From a virus: a DNA stretch of 29,775 bases. A model generated the notes under the pieces. The model did no database searches. It was not told the origin of the DNA and was given only the letters and a program-made list of their open reading frames with translations. Positions 21,182 through 29,039 of this stretch are shown piece after piece. Within the stretch, counting starts at the first letter, position 1. Each line of letters begins with the position of its first letter. Location: IMG/VR virus record IMGVR_UViG_3300036573_000003, positions 1 to 29,775 of that record; one strand, 5' to 3'. A program made the position numbers and the translations under genes.

Positions 21182-22133
21182 CTAACACTCCTTCTGTCTT
21201 ATCAGCTATAACATGACAAAACCAAGTATTTCCTTCATAGTCACCTTCAAAACGAACAGATGTTATTTTAAAAGCTGAATCATATTCATCATCTTTAACA
21301 TAAACTGTTTCAGAAGGTTTTAAACTTCCATCTAACAAACAAGTAAACTTTATTGTGTATTTATCTGGTTTATCAACAGAGGTACTTACCCCGCTTGTAT
21401 CATTATTATCTAAAGCAACTTTACCAATCAATCCAGTTGAAGAAGTGATAACACTTACTTCTTTCTTAAGCATTCTTTTGTATGGAATTATTACAATTTC
21501 ATTATTTTGAATACTATAATCTAAACCTAAAGTTTTACTTATATTAGAGAGAATATCGTGTGACTTACCAGCAAATGTTACTGGATTTAATAATCGATCA
21601 CCAGAAATACCTGCAAAAGTACTTACTGGTAACTTCATATCTTTATTTAAATCTTTAAGTATTTGCTCATAAGTAGTACCTCTTGGGTAAGTTCTGATGG
21701 TCTTGGCATTCTTAGCAGAAACAACACCATCACCTAGGCTAAATTTTACGTAGTTAACTTCTGAATCTTCCACAAACTCTGAACGTGTTATGGTCCCTTC
21801 AAATACTTTCTTCAACCCTTGTTCATTATCCCCAGCCTCCAATATACAAACAATATTACTGGCTTTGTTAGCTTTAATATATTGTTTAATTTCCTCATCT
21901 ACATTATATATTGTAATACTAGATGAATTAGGTTTTGAATTGTTGTCCATATTCACAGAGAACTGAATTTGATGTTCTGTGAAAATATAACTATTTGTTG
22001 GGTCTGATGTACTGTAATAATCCGCTAAAGCTATAGTTGGGAACTCTTCATTCTTTAATGGAGTAAAGAATTGTTTAGATAAATTCAGAGGTTTACCAAT
22101 GGTGAATCTATATTGTATACTTGTTCTTGCCAT
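21174..22133 (-). CDS. Baseplate hub / tail protein (gpD- or gp44-like)
   Basis: A 319-residue protein in the hub position between plug and spike. First half has beta-barrel character typical of hub proteins (HQIQFSVNMD, SSSITIYNVDEEI, IVCILEAGDN, LKKVFEGTITRSEF). Then a linker helix GTTYEQILKDLNKDMKLPV and KSHDILSNISKTLGLDYSIQNNEIVIIP (read in two parts), a layout known from hub proteins of the gpD/T4 gp27 fold, including the 'N-N-E-I-V-I-I-P' strand. The C-terminal domain ends in a strand series (FKITSVRFEGDYEG). Probably trimeric, fitting between tail tube and spike. Confidence 0.8.
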   Translation of the reverse strand: MARTSIQYRFTIGKPLNLSKQFFTPLKNEEFPTIALADYYSTSDPTNSYIFTEHQIQFSVNMDNNSKPNSSSITIYNVDEEIKQYIKANKASNIVCILEAGDNEQGLKKVFEGTITRSEFVEDSEVNYVKFSLGDGVVSAKNAKTIRTYPRGTTYEQILKDLNKDMKLPVSTFAGISGDRLLNPVTFAGKSHDILSNISKTLGLDYSIQNNEIVIIPYKRMLKKEVSVITSSTGLIGKVALDNNDTSGVSTSVDKPDKYTIKFTCLLDGSLKPSETVYVKDDEYDSAFKITSVRFEGDYEGNTWFCHVIADKTEGVLDV

Positions 22134-22134
22134 A

Positions 22135-22518
22135 TTAATTCTCTGTGTCTAAGTAGTATAATACAAATCTTGTACCTAGTGTATCATAACTTACTCTTTC
22201 TGGTGAATAGTATTTATTTTGAGCTAAGTTTTGGTCTGCTAATGTATCCCGTAACTGTAATTCACCTGACGGAACACCTTCAATATACCTATATATTCTA
22301 AGTAAGTCCCTATTGGTTTTCAATGGTGTTGTAAATAAAGGTTCTTTTCCAGATAAAGCTAAACTTAAAGTAAACTCATCAGCATCCACTTGTGTAGTAG
22401 ATTTATTAGTTGTTCGTTGATTATACCTAATACGCAGATCATAAACTTGAGAATTCATTCCTACTTTATAAGAAGCGTCTGGATTTACTTCTAAAGGAAT
22501 TTCATATAAGATACTCAT
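22135..22518 (-). CDS. Baseplate plug protein, Pam3 gp18-like
   Basis: A 127-residue protein: IPLEVNPDASYKVGMNSQVYDLRIRYNQR (read in two parts, 7-35) has the 'I-P-L ... Y-x-L-x-x-Y-N-x-R' beginning of the small plug proteins described in simple myovirus baseplates such as cyanophage Pam3 gp18. It continues with a 'SLALSGKEPLFTTPLKTNRDLL' type region (read in parts) where a first ligand set is fixed. Stop precedes the hub start by one base; start shares a TAATG junction with the Dit-like gene. Confidence 0.75.
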   Translation of the reverse strand: MSILYEIPLEVNPDASYKVGMNSQVYDLRIRYNQRTTNKSTTQVDADEFTLSLALSGKEPLFTTPLKTNRDLLRIYRYIEGVPSGELQLRDTLADQNLAQNKYYSPERVSYDTLGTRFVLYYLDTEN

Positions 22519-23111
22519 TATTGTTCAACTCCTGCAAGTGCATTTTTAATATCAGTAAACACAGTAGTACCTATTTGTTTCTTAGTTGTAGACCCTTTAC
22601 TATCTTTACCTTGAGCATCTTTGGATTTCTCATTATTCATATATTGAATAAGTGTACCTTTTTGATAACCAACTCGTCTAACATGTTCTAAGGTTAGATC
22701 AAATCTCAAACTATCATAAGAACCGTTTACACTGTAGGTCATGTTTGTAATAACGTATCTATTGTAAATATCAAACTGGTCAGCTAAGTATAACTCTGTA
22801 TCCTTATTATACCAGTTTTTAAGTACTTCTAGTGCTGCAGAAGGCCTACCCTCTAAGTTTGTATAACCGACGAGATTATTACTGTCTCTATCCAAAGGCA
22901 TTCTACTAATTAAACCAGAAAGACTTATTGTTGGATTACTTTTTACAGAGTGGTTTGTAATAACACTTTTATCAGAAATGGAATATTTACTTAAGGTTTT
23001 ATTATATGTTGGAGAAAAAGAAATTAAAGCGTCGAAGAAAAAAGAGGGTGGATTGTCCACCCCACTATTATTAGGAGTCTCTGTTATATAAAGACTCTTT
23101 AATTTTGCCAT
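22518..23111 (-). CDS. Dit-like tail/baseplate protein
   Basis: A 197-residue protein following the tape measure gene. Residues 24-60 (SFFFDALISFSPTYNKTLSKY, read in parts, then ITNHSVKSNPTISLSGLIS) match the N-terminal domain of Dit-like distal tail proteins, where 'F-x-A ... D/N-H-x-x-x-x-P-x-x-x-x-x-G' is characteristic. C-terminal third is basic and polar. It probably makes the ring joining tube to hub. TAATG junctions on both sides couple it to the tape measure and the plug. Confidence 0.82.
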   Translation of the reverse strand: MAKLKSLYITETPNNSGVDNPPSFFFDALISFSPTYNKTLSKYSISDKSVITNHSVKSNPTISLSGLISRMPLDRDSNNLVGYTNLEGRPSAALEVLKNWYNKDTELYLADQFDIYNRYVITNMTYSVNGSYDSLRFDLTLEHVRRVGYQKGTLIQYMNNEKSKDAQGKDSKGSTTKKQIGTTVFTDIKNALAGVEQ

Positions 23112-24952
23112 TATTGACCTCCTGCTAAACCACTCATACTATCACCTATCCACCCTTCCATCTTAGTATCAATCCTACCGTCTACAAAAGGTTTAATGTT
23201 ACCTTCTCTATCTACACTAGTACTGATGTTTAATTGTAGTTGTGGTTGTTTAGGCAAGTTCATCCAAGTTGGTTGAGAAGCTTTCACAGTTTCATCACGA
23301 ACTTTCATAATATCTGCTGCACGAGTTTTCTCTGCTTGTTTTGAAGCATCATACATTGCTTGGTCAAAGTAATTGCTTTCTTTGTCAAGACGTGGATCAT
23401 AGTAAACACCAATCTTATTTTTATAAACAAGCGCGTTTAACATTTCCTCTACGTATCCTAAAGCTAATACCACTGGCATTACTGTTCTCAATAAACCTAA
23501 CATACCTAGACGTAATGTTGAAAAGACAACTTTTAATGCAGGACTCAATGATGCAAATTTAACCATACCAGCCACAAAAATAGTATTCCATATATAAGAG
23601 AATTCTCCTGTAGCATCTGTTAATTTATCTAAAATTGTACCTAAGAATTGAAGTGGAGGCGTTATCAATTTAATACCTTTAGAAATAATTTCTAATGCTG
23701 AACCAGCAATCCTTCCAAGCCCTTTGAAGAGAGGTATTAAATCTCTAATTGAAGTTGACAGTTGATTAAATAGTTCCGTTAAACCTCTACCAAATCCACT
23801 CTTAAATAACTCATTACTAGCCTCCTGAGTTGCAAATATAAGTCTATTCATTGCAATTCGATTACTATCTAAAGCTTTATCTAAACCACCTTTTGCGGCT
23901 AATCTTAATTGCTTAGCAAATGCAGGTAATATATCTTTTGCATATAATTTACCATCTTGCATTAACTTCTCTAGATTTCCTACTAAATCTGCACCTTCTC
24001 CCTCTACTAACCCTGCATCTTTAGCTGCCTTAGCCATTAACTGTACAGCTCCAGGGATTCTTTCCCCAAGTTGTTGACGTAATTCTTCAGCTTGAACTTT
24101 CGTTTTACCAAACATTTGGCTTAATGCCCGGATCGCACCTGATGTGTCATCAGCGGATAATTGCAAAGCCGTAGAAGCTTCCGCTACACCTACAAATATG
24201 CTTCTTAAATCCTTGTCTGACACTTGCCCCTGATTTGATGCAACCAGTTGTGTGAAACCTCTAGTTAAACCCTTTAAATCTCCCCCAAGTCTCATAGCTT
24301 CTTCACGCACAAACCTAAGATTACTTGCTGTTCTTTCAGAGCTTCCGGAGGCCGCCATCATAGCGGACTCGAATCCTTCAAAAGCTTGGCCTGTTCTAGT
24401 TATTCCAGTTAATGTTCCACCTACTGCAAATGCACTTACATAACTACCAGCCATTTGTTTAGCAGAAGCTGAGATACGTTGTTGCAAGAAGTTTTGTTTT
24501 TGTAACTCTCGTGTGCGGCGCTTTTCATTTCTTGCTGTATCTAATATATTAGCTTTCAGCCTACGTTGGAGTAAATTCAGTTCATTCAAAGATTTAGCTT
24601 GACGTAACTTAGTGACCAACAGAGCTTTCTCTGAACGATCCATTTCACGTATCTCTTTATTAGAAATTAAAAAGTTACGGATAATTCTACGTTGTTGGTC
24701 TCTAAACTTTGACTGTTCTTTTTGAAGTTGCCTATATTGTTTTATATGAGCATCATCGCCAACAGGCTTATTACTTCTGGGAGTTTTCTTATCCATATCC
24801 ATAGGGTTTTGCATAGTAGTTTTAATACCTTTATACAACCCTTCTAGTTCTTTCTTAAAAACCCTAGCTTCCTTTTTAACCTTATTGAAAGATGCTAAAT
24901 CATTCTTCCAATAGATTATACTAGCAAGCTTATTTGGTGCTCTTGCTGCCAT
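23111..24952 (-). CDS. Tape measure protein
   Basis: A 613-residue tail length protein, short for the class. Positively charged N-terminal coiled coil (about 20-165), then the conserved tape-measure N-domain: FEGFESAMMAASGSSERTAS, RFVREEAMRLGGD, TALQLSADDTSGAIRALSQM and ELRQQLGERIPGAV, a very recognisable sequence. Hydrophobic helices at about 455-505 (FVAGMVKF, LGLLRTVMPVVLALGYV) could insert in the host membrane during ejection. The length predicts a tail of very roughly 90 nm at 0.15 nm per residue. Ribosome site GAGGAAG. Confidence 0.93.
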   Translation of the reverse strand: MAARAPNKLASIIYWKNDLASFNKVKKEARVFKKELEGLYKGIKTTMQNPMDMDKKTPRSNKPVGDDAHIKQYRQLQKEQSKFRDQQRRIIRNFLISNKEIREMDRSEKALLVTKLRQAKSLNELNLLQRRLKANILDTARNEKRRTRELQKQNFLQQRISASAKQMAGSYVSAFAVGGTLTGITRTGQAFEGFESAMMAASGSSERTASNLRFVREEAMRLGGDLKGLTRGFTQLVASNQGQVSDKDLRSIFVGVAEASTALQLSADDTSGAIRALSQMFGKTKVQAEELRQQLGERIPGAVQLMAKAAKDAGLVEGEGADLVGNLEKLMQDGKLYAKDILPAFAKQLRLAAKGGLDKALDSNRIAMNRLIFATQEASNELFKSGFGRGLTELFNQLSTSIRDLIPLFKGLGRIAGSALEIISKGIKLITPPLQFLGTILDKLTDATGEFSYIWNTIFVAGMVKFASLSPALKVVFSTLRLGMLGLLRTVMPVVLALGYVEEMLNALVYKNKIGVYYDPRLDKESNYFDQAMYDASKQAEKTRAADIMKVRDETVKASQPTWMNLPKQPQLQLNISTSVDREGNIKPFVDGRIDTKMEGWIGDSMSGLAGGQ

Positions 24953-24966
24953 AATTTCTTCCTCTT

Positions 24967-25007
24967 TATATAAAAGAAAACCTCCACCTCCTATAAAGGA
25001 GAGGAGG
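24967..25007 (-). terminator. Probable minus-strand (partial) terminator before tape measure
   Basis: CCTCC (24981-24985) pairs with GGAGG (25003-25007), an inner CTCC pairs with GGAG around the loop TATAAA, with a small internal loop between. On the minus strand it is followed by TTTTCTTTTATA. It lies between the tail chaperone and the tape measure genes, where reduced read-through would lower tape measure expression. Confidence 0.6.
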
Positions 25008-25013
25008 CTATGT

Positions 25014-25328
25014 TTACAACTGTTCTGTTAGCTTCTTAGTAAATTTTTCATCTGACTCTTGAGCGTCAATAATCATATTCCTTACAACAATGCGTTCATA
25101 TAACCAGAACAATTGCAATAAAGTCATATTATCTAAGCTTTCAACAGTCTCACACAAATTCTCTTCCCATAAGATCCTATATTTGATATTATCAATGAAG
25201 TGTTGTGGAGATTGTGTTTTCTCTATTTTATCTAAAACTTTATTTAGATGGTATCGGAAGGTTCCATGTTCACTTTCAGAATCATTGCTTCCAGAAGTTG
25301 TGGAGTCAGATTCAACAAATCCGAACAC
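25014..25328 (-). CDS. Tail assembly chaperone, frameshift-extension part
   Basis: This 104-codon frame overlaps the preceding chaperone gene in the -1 frame. It begins only with a GTG at 25328 that has no ribosome site, and is open upstream to and beyond the slippery heptamer at 25346-25340. The expected product is therefore a fusion: 155 residues of the first frame, then 108 residues of this frame (about 263 in all), as in lambda gpG-T. The extension is acidic at first (ESDSTTSGSNDSESE) and then helical (LNKVLDKIEKTQ; LLQLFWLYERIVVRNMII), suitable for contacting the tape measure protein. Confidence 0.78.
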   Translation of the reverse strand: MFGFVESDSTTSGSNDSESEHGTFRYHLNKVLDKIEKTQSPQHFIDNIKYRILWEENLCETVESLDNMTLLQLFWLYERIVVRNMIIDAQESDEKFTKKLTEQL

Positions 25329-25804
25329 AATTGAATCATAAAATTTGCTTGTAGTACCTCCGAAACTACTTCAACAATAGTTAACGGGTTTTCAAAATCT
25401 TCATCAAAATTCACTGGTGTAGTACTACCTTCTTTATAAACTTTGCCAATAGTATCTTTCATCCAATCATCTAAGTTTAAATCTTGCATACGAGAGTATA
25501 ATAAAAACATAATCTGACCTTTATCAACCAGCTCTGGTAGAAATTCAGTATTACCATCAGCTTCATAAGTTCCTTCTGACATAGGTGCCATGGTTGGTAC
25601 AAAGAGTAAATTAGCAATAGTAGGTAGTCTTTGAAATACTTCTGTGTTTGACCAACGTTTGATAATGTATTTAACACCATCAATTTCTACAAGTTTCTCT
25701 TTTTTATTAACTTGAGCTTTTTGTTTATTCTCTTTATTAATTTTTAAGAATGGGTTATTATCTTCTGTAGCATTCTTAACTTTACTGAAATCTTTATTAG
25801 CCAT
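25244..25804 (-). CDS. Tail assembly chaperone (gpG-like)
   Basis: A 186-residue protein located between the tail tube and tape measure genes, the standard site for the tail chaperone. ATG 25804 is chosen since GAGGAA lies 5 bases upstream; the open frame starts at a TTG 15 bases earlier without a site. Basic polar N-terminus (about 1-40; many Lys and Asn), then a compact helical domain (KRWSNTEVFQRLPTIANLL; IVEVVSEVLQANFM). Codons 154-155 (AAT TTT) belong to the slippery heptamer A-AAT-TTT where some ribosomes shift to the -1 frame. Without the shift, translation ends 31 codons later with EPSDTI. Confidence 0.83.
   Translation of the reverse strand: MANKDFSKVKNATEDNNPFLKINKENKQKAQVNKKEKLVEIDGVKYIIKRWSNTEVFQRLPTIANLLFVPTMAPMSEGTYEADGNTEFLPELVDKGQIMFLLYSRMQDLNLDDWMKDTIGKVYKEGSTTPVNFDEDFENPLTIVEVVSEVLQANFMIQLCSDLLNLTPQLLEAMILKVNMEPSDTI
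25340..25346 (-). promoter_or_regulatory. -1 programmed frameshift slippery sequence
   Basis: On the minus strand A-AAT-TTT (25346 to 25340) is in phase with the first chaperone frame and fits the X-XXY-YYZ rule exactly. After a one-base backward slip translation continues TAT GAT TCA into the overlapping frame, with no stop until 25014. Confidence 0.72.
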
Positions 25805-25852
25805 GTGCGTTCCTCGCAATCTTTATTAAGAACACTCCATGTTTTAGGAAAG

Positions 25853-25868
25853 ACCACATCCTTGTGGT
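25853..25868. repeat. Small hairpin between tail tube and chaperone genes
   Basis: ACCACA, loop TCCT, TGTGGT: a perfect 6-base-pair stem. On the minus strand it is followed by CTTTCC rather than a clean U run, so it is at best a weak attenuator or an mRNA-processing or stability element. Confidence 0.4.
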
Positions 25869-25891
25869 TCATGGTTTACTCTTTGAGATAC

Positions 25892-26356
25892 TTAAGTGTT
25901 GTCACTTTCACCGAAATTAAACACTGTATCAAAAGTATCATAGAGGTTAGTAGCACCGTCTTTATAACTTAGTGCTGAATTTTGCAACCATATAGTATGA
26001 GCACGTAATTCAGTTTGTTGACCATAACTCAAATCTGGTTGAGTCAAGTAACAACAATTTGTTTGAAGAACTTTACGTGTAGATTTCTCAAGCATTGAGA
26101 TTGGTAGGAATACATTATCACCTGCCCATTGGTCGAATGCTAAATCCTCATCACTTTGTGCCATTAGTGGGATAGTCAATGTACCTTGTTTGTCTAGGTT
26201 GGTTGCAATACAATGATCACCTAGAATACCCGGTTGAGGCAAAGCTACGTCATTTGAACGAGAAATCACCACTGAATCTGCTGGGCGTACTTCAACACCA
26301 CCAATAAGAAGGATAAGATCATCTGGATTGTATGAATATAATTTTGGACTTGTCAT
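25892..26356 (-). CDS. Tail tube protein, DUF3277-like
   Basis: A 154-residue protein right after the sheath gene, as tube follows sheath in most myoviruses. Features of the tube group: SYNPDDLILLIGGVEVRPAD at the start (read in parts), then a strand with SNDVALPQPGILGD, GTLTIPLMAQSDEDLAF and a final aspartate-rich T-F-D-T-V-F-N-F-G strand. Its length and the position of the short 'L-T-I-P-L' strand fit the DUF3277 phage structural family. It should form hexameric rings inside the sheath. Confidence 0.85.
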   Translation of the reverse strand: MTSPKLYSYNPDDLILLIGGVEVRPADSVVISRSNDVALPQPGILGDHCIATNLDKQGTLTIPLMAQSDEDLAFDQWAGDNVFLPISMLEKSTRKVLQTNCCYLTQPDLSYGQQTELRAHTIWLQNSALSYKDGATNLYDTFDTVFNFGESDNT

Positions 26357-26370
26357 CTTATTTTACTTCC

Positions 26371-27777
26371 TTATGCTGGGTCACGGTTTAGGATGACGTA
26401 ATTTTTAACTTTGATATAATTAGTACCACTGATATAAACGTATTCAATTACTGCATTATCCCAAACACGGTTACTGATATTTGCATTAGTTTGTTGTGCC
26501 CTAGTACTAAAGTTAATAACTGGGTTAAGGTTGATAGTTGCACCTGTATCTGGGTCAGTTGTATAACCTGTAGCAATAGTACCACCACGAATACCAACAT
26601 TGATCACATCAGTATACACTCTTTGCTCCATCATAGCCGCGCCAGCATCTGAGTAAGGTACTGCTGAACCACGGTCTGCTTTTTGTTTCAATAGTGCTGT
26701 CAATGCTAGTTGAGTACTTACTTGTGCCCAAATACCGTTACGGATAACATCAACAAAGTTAGAGCCCATTGTTAAACCAGACTTATAAACTGAATAACCA
26801 TGATCAGTTGTGTAGTAGTTTGTATTACGACTGACCATTGTTACCACTTGAGATGCAGTCAATGTATCTACTGGAATACCAGATAATGTTACAAAGTTAG
26901 GGTTCTGTAATTGATAAGGCGGTAAATCTGCAATACAACCAACAAGAGTAGCTTCTGGGAAATAATATTCATCTAAGCTATGATACATCAATGAAACATA
27001 ATCTTGTGCTTTAGCAAGCAGAGTTGTAGCAATATTGCTTGTATCTGCATTGTCTGTTACATTAACATCACCAGTACTGGTAAAGTATTGCTTAGAGTTT
27101 GAAGATGCCCAATCAGCCAACTTAACTACATCAGCACTTTCACGAGTAGTTGCAAGCAAGAAATGAAAATCATCATCTAAAACTGTCGCCAATTCTAGAA
27201 CAGTTACTACATCTTCAGAAGTAGTATCAACAACGTAAATATGAGGAACACCATCAGAATCAATTGAATTCCAACCAACAGAAACTGTTGACGTATCAGG
27301 TGTGATAGTGATAACATTACCTGCAGAAGTTGCTGTTGCAGAGTCAGTAAATAATGTATCAATTACTGCAGCTAAGCCTGTTGCTGCTTCATCTAATTCG
27401 TTTGTAACTTCGGTTACAATAGTGTATGATGCAACTGAAACAGTACCGTCAATATTAATATTTACAGAAATATCTTCACCAACTGCTGGAACTGAGTCAA
27501 CTGTAAGTTCGATGGTGGTGAGATTTGCACGAGCAATTTTAAATAGCTCTGCTGGAGCAATACCAGAATAAAAACCATTTACCATTTTGTGTGCTGGAGA
27601 GTTTGTAGCAAAACCAGCAGATAATGCATCGGAAGCACTAGTTAGTGTCAATAATCGATTTGTACTAACATTGGAAGGTACGATACACATAGGAAAGCTG
27701 AAGTTTTGAGTTGTCTGTGCTCTGGTTTCTAGAAACAAAGAAACGTCCACAGCAGACAGTTGTTGAAAACTTGCCAT
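26371..27777 (-). CDS. Tail sheath protein, DUF3383-like
   Basis: A 468-residue contractile sheath subunit; its presence defines a myovirus. The N-terminus FQQLSAVDVSLFL, the region ELFKIARANLTTIELTV, and the middle GCIADLPPYQLQNPNF, VTLSGIPVDTLTASQV and NTNYYTTDHGYSVYKSGLTMG fit the DUF3383 group, including the 'R-N-x-N-Y-Y' stretch followed by G-x-x-x-S-G. C-terminus: QRVYTDVINVGIRGGTIA-type strand and WDNAVIEYVYISG. Ribosome site AGAGGAAAA. Transcribed from the strong promoter about 70 to 100 bases upstream, so it is the first gene of a late operon. Confidence 0.92.
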   Translation of the reverse strand: MASFQQLSAVDVSLFLETRAQTTQNFSFPMCIVPSNVSTNRLLTLTSASDALSAGFATNSPAHKMVNGFYSGIAPAELFKIARANLTTIELTVDSVPAVGEDISVNINIDGTVSVASYTIVTEVTNELDEAATGLAAVIDTLFTDSATATSAGNVITITPDTSTVSVGWNSIDSDGVPHIYVVDTTSEDVVTVLELATVLDDDFHFLLATTRESADVVKLADWASSNSKQYFTSTGDVNVTDNADTSNIATTLLAKAQDYVSLMYHSLDEYYFPEATLVGCIADLPPYQLQNPNFVTLSGIPVDTLTASQVVTMVSRNTNYYTTDHGYSVYKSGLTMGSNFVDVIRNGIWAQVSTQLALTALLKQKADRGSAVPYSDAGAAMMEQRVYTDVINVGIRGGTIATGYTTDPDTGATINLNPVINFSTRAQQTNANISNRVWDNAVIEYVYISGTNYIKVKNYVILNRDPA

Positions 27778-27807
27778 GTATTATTTTCCTCTTAAGAAGG
27801 TATTTAT

Positions 27808-27825
27808 TATAATTTCGAAATTATA
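27808..27825. repeat. Perfect 18-base palindrome in sheath leader
   Basis: TATAATTTCGAAATTATA reads identically on both strands. It lies in the 5' leader of the sheath gene, downstream of the promoter, and directly abuts the inverted repeat at 27824-27843. Confidence 0.85.
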
Positions 27826-27843
27826 TGTTTTAGATAAAACATA
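27824..27843. repeat. Inverted repeat over the late start point
   Basis: TATGTTTTA, spacer GA, TAAAACATA: a perfect 9-base inverted repeat. On the minus strand its first bases coincide with the expected start of transcription (about 27841) from the promoter at 27848-27876. It could be an operator or a 5' mRNA hairpin. Confidence 0.82.
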
Positions 27844-27847
27844 AGTA

Positions 27848-27876
27848 ATTATAACACTTTTTATTATTTTATGCAA
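27848..27876 (-). promoter_or_regulatory. Extended -10 late promoter for sheath operon
   Basis: On the minus strand: TTGCAT (27876-27871; 3 of 6), 17-base AT-rich spacer ending TGT, perfect TATAAT (27853-27848). The TG one base before the box compensates for the poor -35. It shares TGTTATAATTA with the promoter at 19742-19770. Lies in the 135-base gap before the sheath gene. Confidence 0.82.
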
Positions 27877-27912
27877 TAAGTAGTTGTGTTACTTATAATA
27901 GTATGCTAATGT

Positions 27913-28527
27913 TTAAGGTTTGATTGCTGTACCTTCAGATATAATAGCACCACTAGCAGCTTTTGTTGTAACAGTGAAATTAACTTGTTCAATAGAATCA
28001 ACAGTCTCTGTAGTTTTAAATAGATAATTTAAATCGAAACTTAATGTTGCACCAGACTCCCAACTTGAACCAAAATCTACACTTGTTGGTAAGTCTGTAG
28101 CTTCATCAGCTATATTAGTAATACCTATGTTTGTGATAGTTTCATCTGTATCGGGATCAATAACATCACCAAACCACATTTGTAAGAACTGCTTATTTGC
28201 CAACCTTTCTAATAAATAGGTAGCATCATCCATTGCAGACCCTTTATGAAATTTCACTTGATAACGTTGTGTAACATGAAATGTTGTTGCTTCTTCACCT
28301 GTATCAGTTAAATCTATTGAAATAGGAACCAGATTCATTCCCGATGAATTTGTCTTACCATCTGTAAATATTCTTAGTGAAATATATTTAGTACTCGGAA
28401 CTGTATAATCTTCATTCAGCAATATTAATACATGATCTGGAAATAGAGAGTTAATTGCATATCCAATTCTATTTCTAGCTGCTTTTCTAGCGACACTTCT
28501 TGTTGTTAATGTTAAGTAGTCAGCCAT
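27913..28527 (-). CDS. Tail terminator/neck protein
   Basis: A 204-residue protein upstream of the sheath gene. ATG 28527 is chosen over a TTG at 28539 because GGGAGGATAC precedes it. The body reads as the tail-terminator fold (RIGYAINSLFPDHVLILLNE, then TKYISLRIFTDGK, GEEATTFHVTQRYQVKFH, MDDATYLLERLANKQFLQMWF, read in parts), with a closing strand SGATLSFDLNYLF. This matches the neck terminator type seen ahead of DUF3383 sheaths. Overlaps the preceding gene by 16 bases. It should cap the finished tail before head joining. Confidence 0.75.
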   Translation of the reverse strand: MADYLTLTTRSVARKAARNRIGYAINSLFPDHVLILLNEDYTVPSTKYISLRIFTDGKTNSSGMNLVPISIDLTDTGEEATTFHVTQRYQVKFHKGSAMDDATYLLERLANKQFLQMWFGDVIDPDTDETITNIGITNIADEATDLPTSVDFGSSWESGATLSFDLNYLFKTTETVDSIEQVNFTVTTKAASGAIISEGTAIKP

Positions 28528-29039
28528 GTATCCTCCCAAAGAGTTGAATCCATAAACTGACCCCTTGTTGTTACCAGAGTATCAAAATCTGTAGTATCTG
28601 GTACATCCTCATCTTCTTCATCTATCCTTACTGCTAATATTTCATAATGATTGATCACATTATTTAAATATGGTTGAGACACAACAACTTTAAACCATCC
28701 CCCAATCTCTGCTGGATAAGATGCATCTATTGTAAAATAAGCATTTGATATGTAAAATAGTGCTGGAAGACGATCACTACCTTCTGGAATGGATGGTACA
28801 AATGTGTTTGTATAAATACGTTTTACTTTCTCTGAGGAAATACCACTATCTAGTAGTTGTAAATCTTCTTTTGTTGGTTCTTGTATAATACACATTTCTG
28901 CAACCTTTTTAGTAAAGATTGTTTCCGTTGTATCAGGGTCATTATCGAAAGGCGAATCACTTCCTGCAACAGTTTGTGTATCTCTGTAACATAAAGGAAG
29001 ATTGTATCTTGGTATTAACCTTCTACCTCTAATTGCCAT
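28512..29039 (-). CDS. Head-tail joining/neck protein
   Basis: A 175-residue protein in the neck cluster between a gp10/gpG-like gene and the tail terminator. Beta-rich segments (MCIIQEPTKEDLQLL, KVKRIYTNTFVPSIPE, WFKVVVSQPYLNNVINHYEILAVRI, read in parts) and a basic N-terminus (RGRRLIPRYN). The 'IYTNT...... W-F-K-V' pattern is seen in neck or stopper-like proteins of phages with this gene order, but no firm family name can be given from sequence alone. Start is in a TAATG overlap with GGGAG upstream. Confidence 0.68.
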   Translation of the reverse strand: MAIRGRRLIPRYNLPLCYRDTQTVAGSDSPFDNDPDTTETIFTKKVAEMCIIQEPTKEDLQLLDSGISSEKVKRIYTNTFVPSIPEGSDRLPALFYISNAYFTIDASYPAEIGGWFKVVVSQPYLNNVINHYEILAVRIDEEDEDVPDTTDFDTLVTTRGQFMDSTLWEDTWLTT

